Source of the DNA: JAABRU01 sp041390465
GTDB taxonomy: Bacteria; Desulfobacterota; Desulfobacteria; Desulfobacterales; Desulfococcaceae
NCBI GenBank assembly: GCA_041390465.1
Contig: JAWKPW010000030.1
Location: 1 to 55,719 of the forward strand
Direction of reading: 5' to 3'
DNA length: 55,719 nt
Part shown: one piece after another, positions 23,825-33,361 of the stretch
Layout: each line of letters begins with the position of its first letter
Position numbering within the stretch: the stretch's first letter is position 1
Translations under genes and position numbers: made by a program
Notes under the pieces: model-generated
What the model was told of the DNA's origin: nothing
The model's input: only the letters and a program-made list of their open reading frames with translations
Databases searched by the model: none

Positions 23825-24433
23825 ATGCGGAAGAATATTCTGATTTTCAATGCGCTGATTGTTGTTTTCACTGTCGGGACTGTCTCCTGCACCACAGACC
23901 GCCTTTCTCAAACAGCAGAGGCTGTCAGACTTTCTTCTGCTCTGACGCAGAATGATTATCTCATCGGAAAGGGGGATATTCTGCAGATTGTCACATGGAA
24001 GGAACCGGATTTTTCCGGAGACTTCCCGGTCAGAATTGACGGAAAAATCAGTTTCCCCCTTCTGGATGACATGCATGCCGCGGGCCGGACGACTGCCCGT
24101 ATCCGGGATGAACTCACTGAGAAACTGAAGGAATATGTCATGCATCCGGTTGTCTCTGTTTCTGTCAAATCCATGGAAAGCCAGAAATTTTATATCCTCG
24201 GTGAGGTGGCAAAGCAGGGGGAATATCCTCTTTCAAAAAATCTGACAGTTCTTCATGCCATAGCTCTTGCACAGGGATTTACCGAATGGGCGGGAAAAAA
24301 TGACATTGTCCTGATACGTCAGGAAAACGGTTCTGAAACACTGATGAAAATCAGCTATGGAAAAATTGTGAAACAGGGAGAACTGCATCAGAATGTGCTG
24401 ATAAGGGCAGATGATATCATTGTTGTCCCATGA
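23825..24433 (+). CDS. Polysaccharide export lipoprotein (Wza/GumB-like)
   Basis: This protein of about 202 residues has a lipoprotein signal (IVVFTVGTVSC, cleavage before Cys). A Poly_export domain (YLIGKGDILQIVTWKEPDFSG, then FPVRIDGKISFPLLDDMHAAG) and SLBB-type repeats (KFYILGEVAKQGEYPL) follow. It forms the outer-membrane export channel. I choose the ATG at 23825 because AGGAAG lies about 6 bases before it; frames from 23738 or 23807 add a polar stretch before the signal. The 285 bases after the sugar transferase carry no other gene. Confidence 0.87.
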   Translation: MRKNILIFNALIVVFTVGTVSCTTDRLSQTAEAVRLSSALTQNDYLIGKGDILQIVTWKEPDFSGDFPVRIDGKISFPLLDDMHAAGRTTARIRDELTEKLKEYVMHPVVSVSVKSMESQKFYILGEVAKQGEYPLSKNLTVLHAIALAQGFTEWAGKNDIVLIRQENGSETLMKISYGKIVKQGELHQNVLIRADDIIVVP

Positions 24434-26090
24434 ATGTTTCCATATTCTGTTTCGCCCTGTTCTGGCGAAAGCATATTTTTTTTTCGTTGTGACAGGTTGT
24501 TTTCTCACCTCTGTCACAGCTTTTGCCGACTCATGGATTCGTGTTAAGCCTGTCATCATGATGGGGGAGGAGTACACAGACAATCTTTTTCTGTCAAAAA
24601 AATCCAAAGAAGACGATCTGATTACCGTAATTTCACCCGGAGTGATTGCAGAGGCAGGGAACAGAAAAGGCAGTGTCAGATTTTCTTATAATCTGGGTTA
24701 CAGCCATTATCAGCTCCATTCTGAATATGATGCATGGAGACATGATTCCCAGCTCATCGGCAATATAAATCTTTCAAGACATACCCGCATGGAATTCCGG
24801 AATTCCTTTCTTCTTACGGAAGAACCTGCTGAAAGTATAGAGGATCGCAGAGAGGCGGAAGATGAAGTTCCGGAACCTGAAATCTATGAGGCTGAAGCAG
24901 AAACTGTCCGGAGGAGCCGGTATCGGTATTATACCAATTCGTCCCAAATTCGGATGGTTCACCAGTTTGGAAAAGCCGATTCCCTGCGGTTTGCCTATGC
25001 CTGTGATCTGCTGAAAAATGAGGACAGAACAGTTCAGAATGAGACAAGACATCATCCCTCTGCCGGACTGACATACTGGATGATACCGCAGCGGCTGGGA
25101 CTGGATGCGGACATAAAGTATCTGCGAAACGATATTTCGGATGCAAAGGAGGATCCCGGTTATCTGGAGGAAACTCTGACCTCCTCCGCGTACATGACTT
25201 GGTGGGCCCTCCCTCCGCGTCTGCGTTTCAAACCGGGGCTGACTTATATAAAAGGTGTATCCAATGAGGAAAATGCGGATAATGAGGACAACTGGTATGA
25301 AAGCATCACTCCTTTACTGCAAATCATGTACCGCTTTTCGCGCCACTGGAATATAGAGGCAGAAGGATATATTACAAAAGCAATAACTTATAATTCAGAA
25401 AATTTGACGGATCTCTCGGATGATTTTGAGACATGGCGCGGTTCCCTTACGCTCACCCATCAGTTTGGCAGACGTCTGGAGGCTTTTTTCAGCTATATGC
25501 ATTCAGCAACGGATTATATGGGTGATGATGAAAAAAATGACGATTATGAAGATTATATCCTGTATGAACCATCCGCAGGTTTCAGATATATATTGGCAGA
25601 AGGACTGCCGTTCAGTCTCAGTATGGGTTATCTTGTCCGGGACAAAAAACTGACGGGAAAAGAATCTGCCATAACCCTGAACGGAGAATTGGGTTCCTGG
25701 AAATTCTGCCGTTACGGTTCTGCAAAATTCAGCGCTTCCAGCGGATACAATGAAGATTATTTCGGCCCCGATAATCTCGGATTCGGTTTTTATTACAGGG
25801 CGGATGCCAGCGTTGAATATGTTTTTTCCCAATATGTCACCGGACGGCTGTATGGACGCTATCTGCGGAACCGGTATCTGGACAATGAAGAGACTGGAGG
25901 AGAAACCCGCAATGACAAAAACAGGGAACTCGGGGCTGGACTTGTTTTTCAACCCCAAAAATGGTGGTTTTTGAGCGCGGATTATATTTATCGCAATGTC
26001 AGTTCCACTGATGAGCAGGACAGTTATAAGGAAAACCGGATTCTTCTGAAAATCGGAGTTTCGCCCGCAAGGGGAATTCGGATATGGTAA
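24411..26090 (+). CDS. PEP-CTERM-system-associated outer-membrane beta-barrel protein
   Basis: This is a 559-residue protein with an N-terminal signal (FFFVVTGCFLTSVTAFA) and repeated amphipathic strands rich in Tyr, Trp, Phe and Arg (RYRYYTNSSQIRMVHQF, LSADYIYRNVS). It starts IRVKPVIMMGEEYTDNLFLS, the pattern of the barrel proteins in exosortase-type polysaccharide loci. It likely forms an outer-membrane pore or scaffold for the polymer. The exact start is uncertain: the frame overlaps the exporter gene by 23 bases. Its end overlaps the next gene by 7 bases. Confidence 0.75.
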   Translation: MISLLSHECFHILFRPVLAKAYFFFVVTGCFLTSVTAFADSWIRVKPVIMMGEEYTDNLFLSKKSKEDDLITVISPGVIAEAGNRKGSVRFSYNLGYSHYQLHSEYDAWRHDSQLIGNINLSRHTRMEFRNSFLLTEEPAESIEDRREAEDEVPEPEIYEAEAETVRRSRYRYYTNSSQIRMVHQFGKADSLRFAYACDLLKNEDRTVQNETRHHPSAGLTYWMIPQRLGLDADIKYLRNDISDAKEDPGYLEETLTSSAYMTWWALPPRLRFKPGLTYIKGVSNEENADNEDNWYESITPLLQIMYRFSRHWNIEAEGYITKAITYNSENLTDLSDDFETWRGSLTLTHQFGRRLEAFFSYMHSATDYMGDDEKNDDYEDYILYEPSAGFRYILAEGLPFSLSMGYLVRDKKLTGKESAITLNGELGSWKFCRYGSAKFSASSGYNEDYFGPDNLGFGFYYRADASVEYVFSQYVTGRLYGRYLRNRYLDNEETGGETRNDKNRELGAGLVFQPQKWWFLSADYIYRNVSSTDEQDSYKENRILLKIGVSPARGIRIW

Positions 26091-29000
26091 ATTTCAATAT
26101 TTTCAAAATATTATGGAGCAGTATGAAGCGCATCGGCTATTTTTCAGCGGCACAGGTTCGGGTTCTGATTTTTTTGTTGGTTATATTTCAGGTTGTTATA
26201 ATCAAAAATACAGTCAGGGCCGGATGTCCGGAAGGAATGACTGCATACTGGCAACTGGATGAAACCGTCCCCGGAGTTTATGCGGATGCAGTCGGGAACC
26301 GTCAGGGACAGTGCGCGGGGCAGTGTCCTGTTCCCAGTGTTTACGGCAGCGTCCGGGGCGCACAGATATTCAATGGAAAGGACACGGGAATTGACATTCC
26401 CGCGACGGGCATTTTCCAATGGAATCAGAATGAGAGTTTTTCCGTTGTCTGCCGGATGAAAAAATCTCCGGGCACGCTTGCAGGAGATGAAACTGTGATG
26501 GAAATACACGACAGCGGCACAGGCATGAAATTTCATGCCGGGATCGGAAAAATCGGCTCCGGCGGTGTGGCTGTCTTTCTTCTGCGGGACAGCAGCGGAA
26601 AAACATATACGCTTCAGGGCACTGCAAATCTGGCAGACGGATACTGGCATTCTGTGGTCTGGGTTCGGGATGCCGGAAGCAGCCGGAATTTTCTGTATGT
26701 GGACGCCCAACTGGAAATTTCATCCCCTGCGGTTTACTCCGGAAATTTCATTTCTGAAAATGCAAGTCTGCATATGGGATGGTCAGAAATGGGTGACAGC
26801 TACAGTTTCAGGGGACATCTGGATGAAATTGCCATTTATGCAAAAGCACTGACAGCAGGAGAAATTCGGGAAAACGATTACAACGGACTGTCTGACATCC
26901 GATGGGGATACTGTGACAGCAAACCGAAAGTCCGGATTATGCCTTTGGGAGATTCCATTACCGCAGGTTTTTCACCTGGGCTGGAGCCCGGTTTTCAGGT
27001 GGGATACCGGCAGAAACTGTATCAGGATCTGCTTGCATCCGGATATGATGCGGATTTTGCGGGAAGTCAGACTTACGGGAGTTCGGTTCCGGATTTTGAC
27101 TGGAACAGCGAAGGCTGGCAGGAGGAATATACGGACGAACCGGCAGGCCGCACAGCAGCGGAACTCAAGTCCGAAGTATACGGTCTGCTGAACGCCAATC
27201 TTGCGGACATTGTTCTGCTTCATATCGGAACCTATGACACCCTCAGTCAGAATGCCGATTCCTCGGATACAGAAGCCGTTCTTGATGAAATTGACCGTTT
27301 TGATCCTGAAATTGCCGTTGTTCTGGCTTTGATCATTAACGGAAAATCGGAAAATCCGCGAATCACGCAGTACAACAGCGCGCTGCTGAGTATGGCAAAA
27401 CGGAGAATCGCAAACGGAGACAAAATTATTCTTGTCAATCAGGAAAATGCCCTGACCTATTCCCTTGACATATCAGAAGACGGCATTCATCCCACCACTT
27501 CGGGATACAGGAATATGGCTGATGCCTGGTTTTCTGCGCTGGCAAGATATCCGGAATCTGTTCCCATTGCCGATGCGGGTGAGGATCAGCAGGTTTTTGA
27601 AAAAAGCACAGTTGCTCTCGATGGTTCGGAATCTTTTGATCCCAACGGCCCCCTTGCCAGTTATCTGTGGACACAGATATCCGGCCCTGCGGTCAGCATT
27701 TCCAATGCCAGTGCAATGAAAACATCCTTTACATCTCCCGCATATGAATCTGACCTGACATTCCGGCTTTCTGTTCAGGATCAGACCGGATTGATCAGAA
27801 ATGATGAAATCATCATTCATGTATCGGAATATCCTCTGCCCCAGGCGGATCCGGGGCAGGATCAGAGCGTAAAGGCCGGAGCAACTGTAGTATTGGACGG
27901 CTCCGCCTCTTTTGCCACTGATGCGGAAATTGTCAGTTATCAGTGGTCACAGATCAGCGGAACTCCCGTAAAACTGACAGCCTCTGCTCCGGATCGGGTT
28001 TCATTTGCCGCCCCGGATCCATCCGTGCCTGAGGGAGAAACACTGGTATTTCTGCTCACCGTTACAGATGACAAGGGGAAACAGGATTCCGGAGAGGTGC
28101 GCATTCATGTGGAAAAAACACTGCCGGTTGCGGATCCCGGTGAGGATCAGACTGTGAATTCCAGGGATACGGTAACTCTGGACGGTTCCGCGTCTTCCGC
28201 TGTTGACGGAGAAATTGTCGCATATCAATGGGCGCAGGTTTCCGGCACTGCTGTGAATCTGGCTGATTCTGACAAAGCAAAAGCCGCTTTTAGCGCACCT
28301 GATACGGATCTGGAAGGAGAAACGCTGATATTTTCCCTGACAGTCACGGACAGCAGAGGCAAGCAGGATACAGCAGAAATCAGCATTCATGTCATCAATG
28401 GCAGGCCGGTCGCGAATGCGGGAAAGGATCAGACCGTCACAGAGGGAATGACAGTCACATTGGACGGTTCCGGTTCCTATGATCCGGATGGCGGCATTGC
28501 CTCCTATCAGTGGATTCAGCAAACCGGCTCCGCAGTTGCCCTTTCCAATGCCAATGCTGTCCAGACGACTTTTGTGGCTCCGAAAGTGGGAGATGTCGGA
28601 CTTGTTTTTGCCCTTTTCGTGAAAGACAAAGTCGGGCTGGAAAGCCGCGATGAGGTGCTGATTACCGTCAATGCCAACGGCATCAGCGGCTTTCCGGATT
28701 CTGTCACCACGTTTGCGTCAGTCACGGGCATGCCCATAGGCATAAACGTTGAGAGCGGGGGGATTCTGGTAAAACTCAGCAGCCTTGATTCTGCTTCCAT
28801 TTCCGCCACAGACAATCGGCCTGAGAATCTGCCATACGGACTTACGGATTTGGAAATCCGGCTGGACAGTCCCGGAGGTCAGGCAGTTGTGACATTTTAT
28901 CTGCCGGAACCAGCGCCTGCCGGATATCTGTGGTACGGATACGGAACCGCCAAAGGATGGCTTGCATATAATGATGCGGTGTTCAGCGCGGACAGAAAGG

Positions 29001-29215
29001 AAATCCGCATGACCTTCATCGATGCAGGAAGCGGGGATGAGGGGGATTCGTCCGCGGCAGGCAACGGAATCATAAAAAATATTTCCGGTCCGGGATATAT
29101 TCCTCCTCCGGAAGAAGAGGACAAGGACGAACTGATCAGTTGTTTTGTTCAGACATCCTTTGACTCCTTTGCCGATTTTTTCAAAACTTGGTTGACAGAT
29201 TTGAAAACTTTTTGA
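26084..29215 (+). CDS. Large surface protein: LamG, SGNH hydrolase-like, four PKD-type repeats, choice-of-anchor U
   Basis: This is a 1043-residue secreted protein. After a signal/anchor helix (about 25-45) come a LamG-like lectin domain (about 55-265) and an SGNH-hydrolase domain (about 280-490) with block I PLGDSITAG (Ser near 290) and block V DGIHPTTSGYRNMADAW. Four PKD/cadherin-like repeats start near 494, 585, 680 and 772. A C-terminal domain like choice-of-anchor U (LPEPAPAGYLWYGYG; GNGIIKNISGPG) follows. The expected GTND of block III is GTYD, so the oxyanion Asn is missing and catalysis is doubtful. The tail CFVQTSFDS resembles C-F-I-A-T-A-A-Y-G-S-type tails. The last codons lie in a repeat. 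Confidence 0.82.
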   Translation: MVNFNIFKILWSSMKRIGYFSAAQVRVLIFLLVIFQVVIIKNTVRAGCPEGMTAYWQLDETVPGVYADAVGNRQGQCAGQCPVPSVYGSVRGAQIFNGKDTGIDIPATGIFQWNQNESFSVVCRMKKSPGTLAGDETVMEIHDSGTGMKFHAGIGKIGSGGVAVFLLRDSSGKTYTLQGTANLADGYWHSVVWVRDAGSSRNFLYVDAQLEISSPAVYSGNFISENASLHMGWSEMGDSYSFRGHLDEIAIYAKALTAGEIRENDYNGLSDIRWGYCDSKPKVRIMPLGDSITAGFSPGLEPGFQVGYRQKLYQDLLASGYDADFAGSQTYGSSVPDFDWNSEGWQEEYTDEPAGRTAAELKSEVYGLLNANLADIVLLHIGTYDTLSQNADSSDTEAVLDEIDRFDPEIAVVLALIINGKSENPRITQYNSALLSMAKRRIANGDKIILVNQENALTYSLDISEDGIHPTTSGYRNMADAWFSALARYPESVPIADAGEDQQVFEKSTVALDGSESFDPNGPLASYLWTQISGPAVSISNASAMKTSFTSPAYESDLTFRLSVQDQTGLIRNDEIIIHVSEYPLPQADPGQDQSVKAGATVVLDGSASFATDAEIVSYQWSQISGTPVKLTASAPDRVSFAAPDPSVPEGETLVFLLTVTDDKGKQDSGEVRIHVEKTLPVADPGEDQTVNSRDTVTLDGSASSAVDGEIVAYQWAQVSGTAVNLADSDKAKAAFSAPDTDLEGETLIFSLTVTDSRGKQDTAEISIHVINGRPVANAGKDQTVTEGMTVTLDGSGSYDPDGGIASYQWIQQTGSAVALSNANAVQTTFVAPKVGDVGLVFALFVKDKVGLESRDEVLITVNANGISGFPDSVTTFASVTGMPIGINVESGGILVKLSSLDSASISATDNRPENLPYGLTDLEIRLDSPGGQAVVTFYLPEPAPAGYLWYGYGTAKGWLAYNDAVFSADRKEIRMTFIDAGSGDEGDSSAAGNGIIKNISGPGYIPPPEEEDKDELISCFVQTSFDSFADFFKTWLTDLKTF

Positions 29216-29235
29216 AAGTTGCCAAATTTCAGAAC

Positions 29236-29266
29236 AACCGGATTTTTCCGAAAAATCCGGTTTTTT
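29236..29266 (+). terminator. Perfect palindromic hairpin with T-run, copy 2
   Basis: This has the same AACCGGATTTTT-CCG-AAAAATCCGGTT stem-loop and T-run as 2445-2478. It starts 20 bases after the stop of the large surface protein and 55 before epsI. A degenerate hairpin (AACTTTTTGAAAGTT, about 29205-29219) sits just ahead. If active it splits the exosortase locus into two transcripts. Confidence 0.75.
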
Positions 29267-29320
29267 ACCAAATTTCTGCCTGAAAATATACGGAAGAACT
29301 CATCAGAAAGAATTTGTCTT

Positions 29321-29962
29321 ATGCCTGTGAAAAACACAATCATCGCCTCTCTTTTTATGATACTGGGCGTCATCTTTCTCCGCTATGTCAGCAGTGCGGA
29401 GGATATTCATCCCAACAAACCCTTTGCGGATTTTCCCAAACAGATTGGTCAGTGGTCAGGAACCGAAAGCCGTTTTGACCCGAAAGTATACGAGGTTTTG
29501 GGGGTGGATGATTCTTTTCTGTGCAGTTATCATACCGCGGATGGACGGCAGGTGCAGCTTTATATCGGTTTTTACCAAAGCCAGCGGGAGGGAGATATTA
29601 TTCATTCTCCGAAAAACTGCATGCCGGGCGCGGGATGGAATATTGTGGGCACATCCCTTGTGAAAATCAGAAAATCGGAAAATCCGGATGACAAGACAGA
29701 CGTGATTCTGCTTCGTCTGCAAAATGGCAGACAGAAACAGATGGTGCTGTACTGGTTTCAGTCCAGAGGGCGGATCATTGCATCAGAATATATGGAAAAA
29801 ATTTATCTGGTCATTGATTCGGTCACACGGCATCGCACAGATGGTTCCTTTGTGCGTCTTATTTCTCCGGTTGTCAGCAATGATGAGGAAAATGCGCTGA
29901 AAACGCTTACCGATTTTGCGGAAACCATTATGCCCCTTCTCAATGAGTACATTCCATCATGA
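29321..29962 (+). CDS. epsI: EpsI-family exosortase-associated protein
   Basis: This 213-residue protein has one N-terminal membrane helix and the EpsI (DUF3485) periplasmic domain. It shows FPKQIGQWSGTE, QLYIGFYQSQREGDIIHSPKNC, MPGAGWNI and VLYWFQSRGRIIASEY. EpsI is encoded beside, or fused to, exosortases; its role is still unclear. The ATG at 29321 follows CAGAAAG; the open frame extends back through the terminator hairpin, which is not part of the protein. It overlaps the exosortase by 4 bases. Confidence 0.88.
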   Translation: MPVKNTIIASLFMILGVIFLRYVSSAEDIHPNKPFADFPKQIGQWSGTESRFDPKVYEVLGVDDSFLCSYHTADGRQVQLYIGFYQSQREGDIIHSPKNCMPGAGWNIVGTSLVKIRKSENPDDKTDVILLRLQNGRQKQMVLYWFQSRGRIIASEYMEKIYLVIDSVTRHRTDGSFVRLISPVVSNDEENALKTLTDFAETIMPLLNEYIPS

Positions 29963-30843
29963 AAACAAATCCTGAAACAGCCTCTGACCGCCTGACTTCT
30001 TTTTCTGTTCAGATCGTTATGCTGTCGGTTCCGTTTGTGCTGCTCTATTACCACACCATCCGGGGACTGATTCATGACTGGTCCGTTGATGACAATTATT
30101 CCCACGGTTTTCTGATTCCTTTTATTGCAGCCTATATGATCTGGCAAAAAAAAGCGGAACTGGAAAAAATCATATTCGTTCCAAGCAACTGGGGACTTTT
30201 ATTCATCATATTCAGCATTGCACTGCATATCGCAGGAAATGTGGGAGCAGAACTTTTCACCATGCGCTTTTCCATTCCTGTAATGCTCTTTGGGCTGACA
30301 CTGTATCTTTTCGGAAAGGAAACTGCCCGTGAAATTGCGGTTCCCCTTGTCTATCTGATATTCATGATTCCCATTCCCTCCATTATCTGGAATCAGGTGG
30401 CATTTCCCCTGCAGCTTTTTGCTGCAAAACTCACTGCGAATATTATCTATTTTATTGGAATACCGGTATTGCGGGAAGGCAATGTTCTGCATCTGGCCAA
30501 TACCTCTTTGGAAGTGGTGGATGCCTGTTCCGGTCTGCGTTCCCTGACCTCTCTGCTGGCACTCAGCGGAGCTTTTGCCTATATCGGATCATTGAAAAAC
30601 ATAAACAAATGGATTTTGTTTGTCTCCGCCATTCCCATTGCCGTGATTGTCAATATCATCCGCCTGACCTCAACAGCCATGATGGCACAGTGGATCGGTG
30701 CGGAAGCCGCACAGGGGTTTCTGCACGATATGTCCGGAATGCTGGTCTTTGCCGTGGCTTTTGTGCTTCTCTTTGCTGTTTCCTCTCTGCTGGCTAAGAT
30801 GGAGAAAAAAGTGCAGTCTTCGGGAAGAGAGAAAGCCGCATGA
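29959..30843 (+). CDS. Exosortase (cysteine transpeptidase/protease of the PEP-CTERM system)
   Basis: This 294-residue integral membrane protein has about eight helices. The catalytic triad of exosortases is visible: Cys190 in VVDACSGLRSLTSL, Arg235 in NIIRLTSTAMMA and His256 in FLHDMSGMLVF. It should cut PEP-CTERM proteins such as the one at 18045. It lacks the EpsI C-terminal fusion, having a separate epsI gene upstream, so I do not assign a subtype. It overlaps both neighbours by 4 bases. Confidence 0.93.
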   Translation: MKTNPETASDRLTSFSVQIVMLSVPFVLLYYHTIRGLIHDWSVDDNYSHGFLIPFIAAYMIWQKKAELEKIIFVPSNWGLLFIIFSIALHIAGNVGAELFTMRFSIPVMLFGLTLYLFGKETAREIAVPLVYLIFMIPIPSIIWNQVAFPLQLFAAKLTANIIYFIGIPVLREGNVLHLANTSLEVVDACSGLRSLTSLLALSGAFAYIGSLKNINKWILFVSAIPIAVIVNIIRLTSTAMMAQWIGAEAAQGFLHDMSGMLVFAVAFVLLFAVSSLLAKMEKKVQSSGREKAA

Positions 30844-32006
30844 ATGCTGATGAGCTTATGCAGATTGTCCAAAACGGGGAATCTTCAGTTGTGGAATTCA
30901 AAACAGAGGAAGTCCATCCCAATTCTCTGGCAGAGGAAATAGTGGCTTTTGCCAATTTTGAAGGCGGAACCGTTTTTATCGGAGTGGATGATTCCGGTCT
31001 GATAACAGGCTGTCAGCGAAGGGATATGGAGGAATTTGTGATCAATGTCTGCAGAAACAATGTACGGCCTTCCCTTATCCCCATCATAGAAAAAATTGCT
31101 GTTGACAAAAAAAACGTGATGGCAGTTCGCATTCCCCGCGGAGATACCGCATATGCCACCAGCCGGGGACTGTATTTTATCCGCATCGGTTCCACAAAAC
31201 AGACTCCCACCCAGATTGAACTTCTTCGTCTGTTCCAGAAACGAAACATTCTTCAGTATGATGAAAGCCCTGTGCTGAAAGCATCTGCCAACAGCATTGA
31301 CATTCATAAGGTAAACACCTATCTGAAAAAAATGGGACAAAGCAGCCTCAATGATGAGGATGAAAAAGCCCTGATCCATGAATTTGTCAATCTTTCCATC
31401 CTGACAGAAATGAATGAGCAGTATTATCCCTCTCTGGGTGGACTTCTTGCATTTGGCAAAAACCCCCAGAAATATTTTCCTTCTTTCACCATTATGTGCG
31501 GCGCATACAAAGGAATTGATTTTCTGTCAGAAACCATTCGAGAAAAAGAACTGACCGGAACACTGGATGAACTGATTGAGGAATCTCTTGCTTTTGCAAA
31601 AATGACCATGGAACAGAAACATGTTATGGATCGGGGAATTCAAGGCAGAGTGGAATATGCTTTTTCACCCGAGGCGCTCAGAGAAGCCATTGTCAATGCA
31701 CTCTGCCATCGGGATTACACCATTACCGGTTCATCCGTTCGCTTTTTTGTGTTTCAGGACAGAGTGGAAATCCGTTCACCGGGCGGCCTTCCCAATACCA
31801 TTACACTGCGAAATATGTGTTACAGACAGTTTTCCCGCAACCAGATGATCGCATCTTTTCTGAGCGGATACGGCTATATGGAACGCAGAGGAAAAGGGAT
31901 TCAGCGCATGATCCGGCTCAGTGAACAGGCAGGAGCGGAATGCAGAATATCCCTGAGTCCGGATGAAAACGAAGTTCTTGTGGTTTTTCAGAAACCGCTG
32001 GAATGA
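30840..32006 (+). CDS. AlbA_2 (Schlafen-type) domain ATPase-like protein, putative regulator
   Basis: This is a 388-residue soluble protein. The N-terminal AlbA_2 domain has VVEFKTEEVHPNSLAEEIVA and FANFEGGTVFIGVDDSG. The C-terminal GHKL/ATPase-like region has ALREAIVNALCHRDYTITGS, EIRSPGGLPNTIT and RRGKGIQRM. Such proteins are annotated as RecG-like helicases or transcriptional regulators, with function mostly unproven. Its ATG overlaps the exosortase stop by 4 bases, so the two are probably translated together. This is not a usual member of exosortase loci. Confidence 0.83.
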   Translation: MNADELMQIVQNGESSVVEFKTEEVHPNSLAEEIVAFANFEGGTVFIGVDDSGLITGCQRRDMEEFVINVCRNNVRPSLIPIIEKIAVDKKNVMAVRIPRGDTAYATSRGLYFIRIGSTKQTPTQIELLRLFQKRNILQYDESPVLKASANSIDIHKVNTYLKKMGQSSLNDEDEKALIHEFVNLSILTEMNEQYYPSLGGLLAFGKNPQKYFPSFTIMCGAYKGIDFLSETIREKELTGTLDELIEESLAFAKMTMEQKHVMDRGIQGRVEYAFSPEALREAIVNALCHRDYTITGSSVRFFVFQDRVEIRSPGGLPNTITLRNMCYRQFSRNQMIASFLSGYGYMERRGKGIQRMIRLSEQAGAECRISLSPDENEVLVVFQKPLE

Positions 32007-32227
32007 TCAAAAATGATGATGAAAGCACAAGGAAATGCTCAAGTTAAGGACGTAATGAAAAAAGAGGGGAACTGTGGAAAGCGCTGCTCCAAAGGAAAGT
32101 GAACATGATGAAAGGCATTTTCAGTTACAGCAAATGACAGAGGTGAGAAAAACATCTGTGCTGATTGATCCAAAAAAACATGCCGAATTTTTTTAAATTC
32201 ATTTGACTGTGCAAGGATAACAACGCA

Positions 32228-33331
32228 ATGACAGACAAAAGAAAAAGCATTCATCTGATTGCCGCAGCCCGGCCCAATTTCATGAAAATCGCGCCCCTGT
32301 ATCATGCGCTGAAAAAAGAACAATGGGCCATAACCTGTATTGTGCACACAGGACAGCATTATGACCTGAACATGTCAGATGTGTTCTTTCAGGATCTTAA
32401 CCTTCCAGAGCCGGATATTCACCTGGGCGTGGGCAGCGGTTCCCACGCGGTGCAGACCGGCCAGGTGATGATGGCTTATGAAAAGATTCTGATGGAAAAA
32501 AAGCCGGATCTGGTGGTTGTGGTGGGGGATGTGAATTCCACCATGGCTGCCACCATTGCCGCAGTCAAACTGGGCATCAAAGTGGCACATCTGGAAGCCG
32601 GACTGCGCTCCTTTGACCGCACCATGCCCGAAGAAATCAACCGTCTGGTGACAGATGCCCTTGCAGATATTCTATGGACCCCTTCGGCAGACGGAGACGA
32701 AAATCTGATTCGGGAAGGTGTCTCACCGGATAAAATCTGCCGAGTGGGCAATATCATGATTGATTCTCTGGAAATGCTGCGGGATAAAATTGCACAGCAG
32801 AATACAGTGGAAGAAAACGGTCTCAGAAAAGGTGGATACGGAATTGTCACACTTCACCGGCCTTCCAATGTGGATCGTCCGGAAATTCTTGCTTCCCTGT
32901 GTCAGATGCTCTCACGCATTGCCAATGACAGGCCGCTTGTATTTCCTCTCCATCCCCGTACCCGAAAAAATCTTGAGAAATACAATCTTCTTTCTGTACT
33001 GAAGCAGAACAGGAACATGTGTCTGATGGAACCCCAGAGTTATGTCCGTTTTATGAATCTGGTTTTCCACTGTGCTTTTGTCATCACAGATTCCGGGGGA
33101 ATTCAGGAAGAAACATCCTATCTTGGAATCCCATGCTTCACCCTGCGTCCCAATACCGAGCGCCCTGTCACCGTCACACAGGGAACCAACTTTCTGTGCA
33201 AGGCGGAAAACCTGGAGGAAAAAATGCAGTCTGTCCTGTCCGGAAACCGGCCGGAAAAGAGAAACATTGAACTCTGGGACGGCAGAACCGCTCAAAGGGT
33301 TGTGGAATCTGTCAAAGGCATTCTGCTGTAA
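32228..33331 (+). CDS. wecB: UDP-N-acetylglucosamine 2-epimerase (non-hydrolysing)
   Basis: This 367-residue cytoplasmic enzyme converts UDP-GlcNAc to UDP-ManNAc. It has AARPNFMKIAPLYHAL, TGQHYDLNMSDVFF, VAHLEAGLRSFDRTMPEEIN and DSGGIQEETSYLGIPCFTLR, all family signatures. The gene provides a sugar-nucleotide precursor for the polymer. A degenerate second copy of its last 20 or so codons lies at 33911-33986, beyond two small genes. The 220 bases upstream show no gene. Confidence 0.94.
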   Translation: MTDKRKSIHLIAAARPNFMKIAPLYHALKKEQWAITCIVHTGQHYDLNMSDVFFQDLNLPEPDIHLGVGSGSHAVQTGQVMMAYEKILMEKKPDLVVVVGDVNSTMAATIAAVKLGIKVAHLEAGLRSFDRTMPEEINRLVTDALADILWTPSADGDENLIREGVSPDKICRVGNIMIDSLEMLRDKIAQQNTVEENGLRKGGYGIVTLHRPSNVDRPEILASLCQMLSRIANDRPLVFPLHPRTRKNLEKYNLLSVLKQNRNMCLMEPQSYVRFMNLVFHCAFVITDSGGIQEETSYLGIPCFTLRPNTERPVTVTQGTNFLCKAENLEEKMQSVLSGNRPEKRNIELWDGRTAQRVVESVKGILL

Positions 33332-33361
33332 AATTCACCCGGATTCCAAGGGGGATTCATA

